38,792 nt of DNA from Minisyncoccota bacterium (GTDB lineage Bacteria; Patescibacteriota; Minisyncoccia; UBA6257): positions 131,503 through 170,294 of the forward strand of contig JAQVJU010000002.1 of assembly GCA_028694995.1 (NCBI GenBank), written 5' to 3'. The translations under genes and the position numbers were made by a program. A model generated the notes under the pieces. The model ran no database searches, was not told the DNA's origin, and saw nothing but the letters and a program-made list of their open reading frames with translations. How positions within the stretch are numbered: the first letter of the stretch is position 1; each line of letters starts with the position of its first letter. Below, one piece after another: positions 37,984 to 38,792 of this stretch.

Positions 37984-38792
37984 AAAAGAAAAGTTTCACC
38001 ACCAGCTTCCGCTAGCAGTGCCTTGTTATGACTTAGCCCCTGTCACCGAACCTACCCTAGTTCCTGTAAACAGGATTTTTAGGTATTCCCGGCTTCCTTG
38101 ACTTGACAGGCGGTGAGTACAGAGTTCGAGAACGTATTCACCGTGGTGTGGCTGACCCACGATTACTAGCGATTCCAACTTCATGAGGTCGAGTTTCAGA
38201 CCTCAATCCGGACTGGGAGATTGTTTGATGCGATTAGCTCCGCCTTACGGCTTGGCAACGCATTGTCAATCCCATTGTAACATGAGTGTCGCCCAGGGCA
38301 TCAAAGGGCCATGCTGATTTGACGTCATCCCCTCCTTCCTCCCTCCTCAAAAAGCACTTCTCAATATTTTAAAAATGAAATGCTCTTTGAGGAGGGCGGT
38401 TTTTTGTGACACATATAACACAAAACAGGGGTTGCGCTCGTTTCCCCACTGAAGGGCACAACTCGCGTCACGAGCTGACGGCCATATGCTTCTATTATTA
38501 CTAATAGTATGGACTATACCATCACCCTTGGAAATTAAAATTTCAAAGGGGACCAGCGTCTTATTATTTACTAAAAATAAATAATAAAATCTTTAATATT
38601 TTTTAAAGATTAAGTCTCTACGGGGTCAATGATGACTTCCCACGGTATTACCCATTTTAAATTTTAAAAATTAGGGTTTCACCGTTATGAGCTGGTTTTT
38701 TCATTCTAAATTACTTTAGAATGGGTCGACTTTTCAACCATGCAGCACCTGTCCTGATGTCCTTGCAGAAGGCTCAACTTTCATTAAGCTTT
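37984..38792 (-). rRNA. rrs: 16S rRNA gene, 3' part (5' part beyond window), interrupted by intron 38483..38735
   Basis: Conserved blocks on minus strand: GACAGGTGCTGCATGG, AAACGAGCGCAACCCC, GACGTCAAATCAGCATGGCCC, GGAATCGCTAGTAATCG, CACGGTGAATACGTTC, TAACAAGG, h45 with GGAA loop. 3' end placed by alignment to E. coli. Confidence 0.95.
38483..38735 (-). mobile_element. ORF-less group I intron in 16S rRNA (near E. coli position 1060)
   Basis: Core ACGGTGAAACCC ... GGTAATACCGTGGGAA ... CCCCGTAGAGACTTAAT ... GGTGATGGTATAGTCC. Exons join to GCATGGTT|GCCGTCAGC; P1 possible between exon GGUU and intron GACC with U.G at the 5' splice site; intron ends in G. Confidence 0.9.

Noticed and set aside
37805-38101. 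98-aa plus-strand ORF
   Set aside because: Antisense to the 16S 3' end and its trailer/terminator; spurious.

Overview
AT-rich 38.8 kb window whose gene content and order look like a Candidate Phyla Radiation (Patescibacteria/Parcubacteria-like) genome. Almost everything is on the minus strand. From right to left: (1) the 3' part of an orphan 16S rRNA gene, interrupted by an ORF-less group I intron, with an expanded hairpin, a U-A pair replacing C1404-G1497, and no CCUCC anti-Shine-Dalgarno tail; (2) a response regulator and a type IV pilus locus (two tandem pilins, pilB, pilC, large modular pseudopilins, a decayed FISUMP-domain segment, a PilM-PilN-like fusion); (3) a core block (RNase J-like MBL, D-aminoacylase-like, murA, mreB2, holB, frr, rseP, proS, mreB1, mreC, mreD, PBP2, greA, lysS, serS, FtsQ-like); (4) a conjugation-type ATPase, GtrA, dnaX; (5) tRNA-Gln, dcd and a split tRNA (most likely Asn-GTT) carrying a second, related group I intron with an HNH endonuclease ORF; (6) a small accessory island with a decayed serine recombinase ending at the tRNA 3' end, an AbiV-like HEPN protein, a candidate small RNA and a DUF2726-like protein. 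The strongest observation is the missing anti-SD sequence combined with start codons that almost never have a GGAGG-type Shine-Dalgarno motif. This suggests a lineage that has abandoned or re-specified SD-based initiation. All calls come from reading the sequence; no searches were run.
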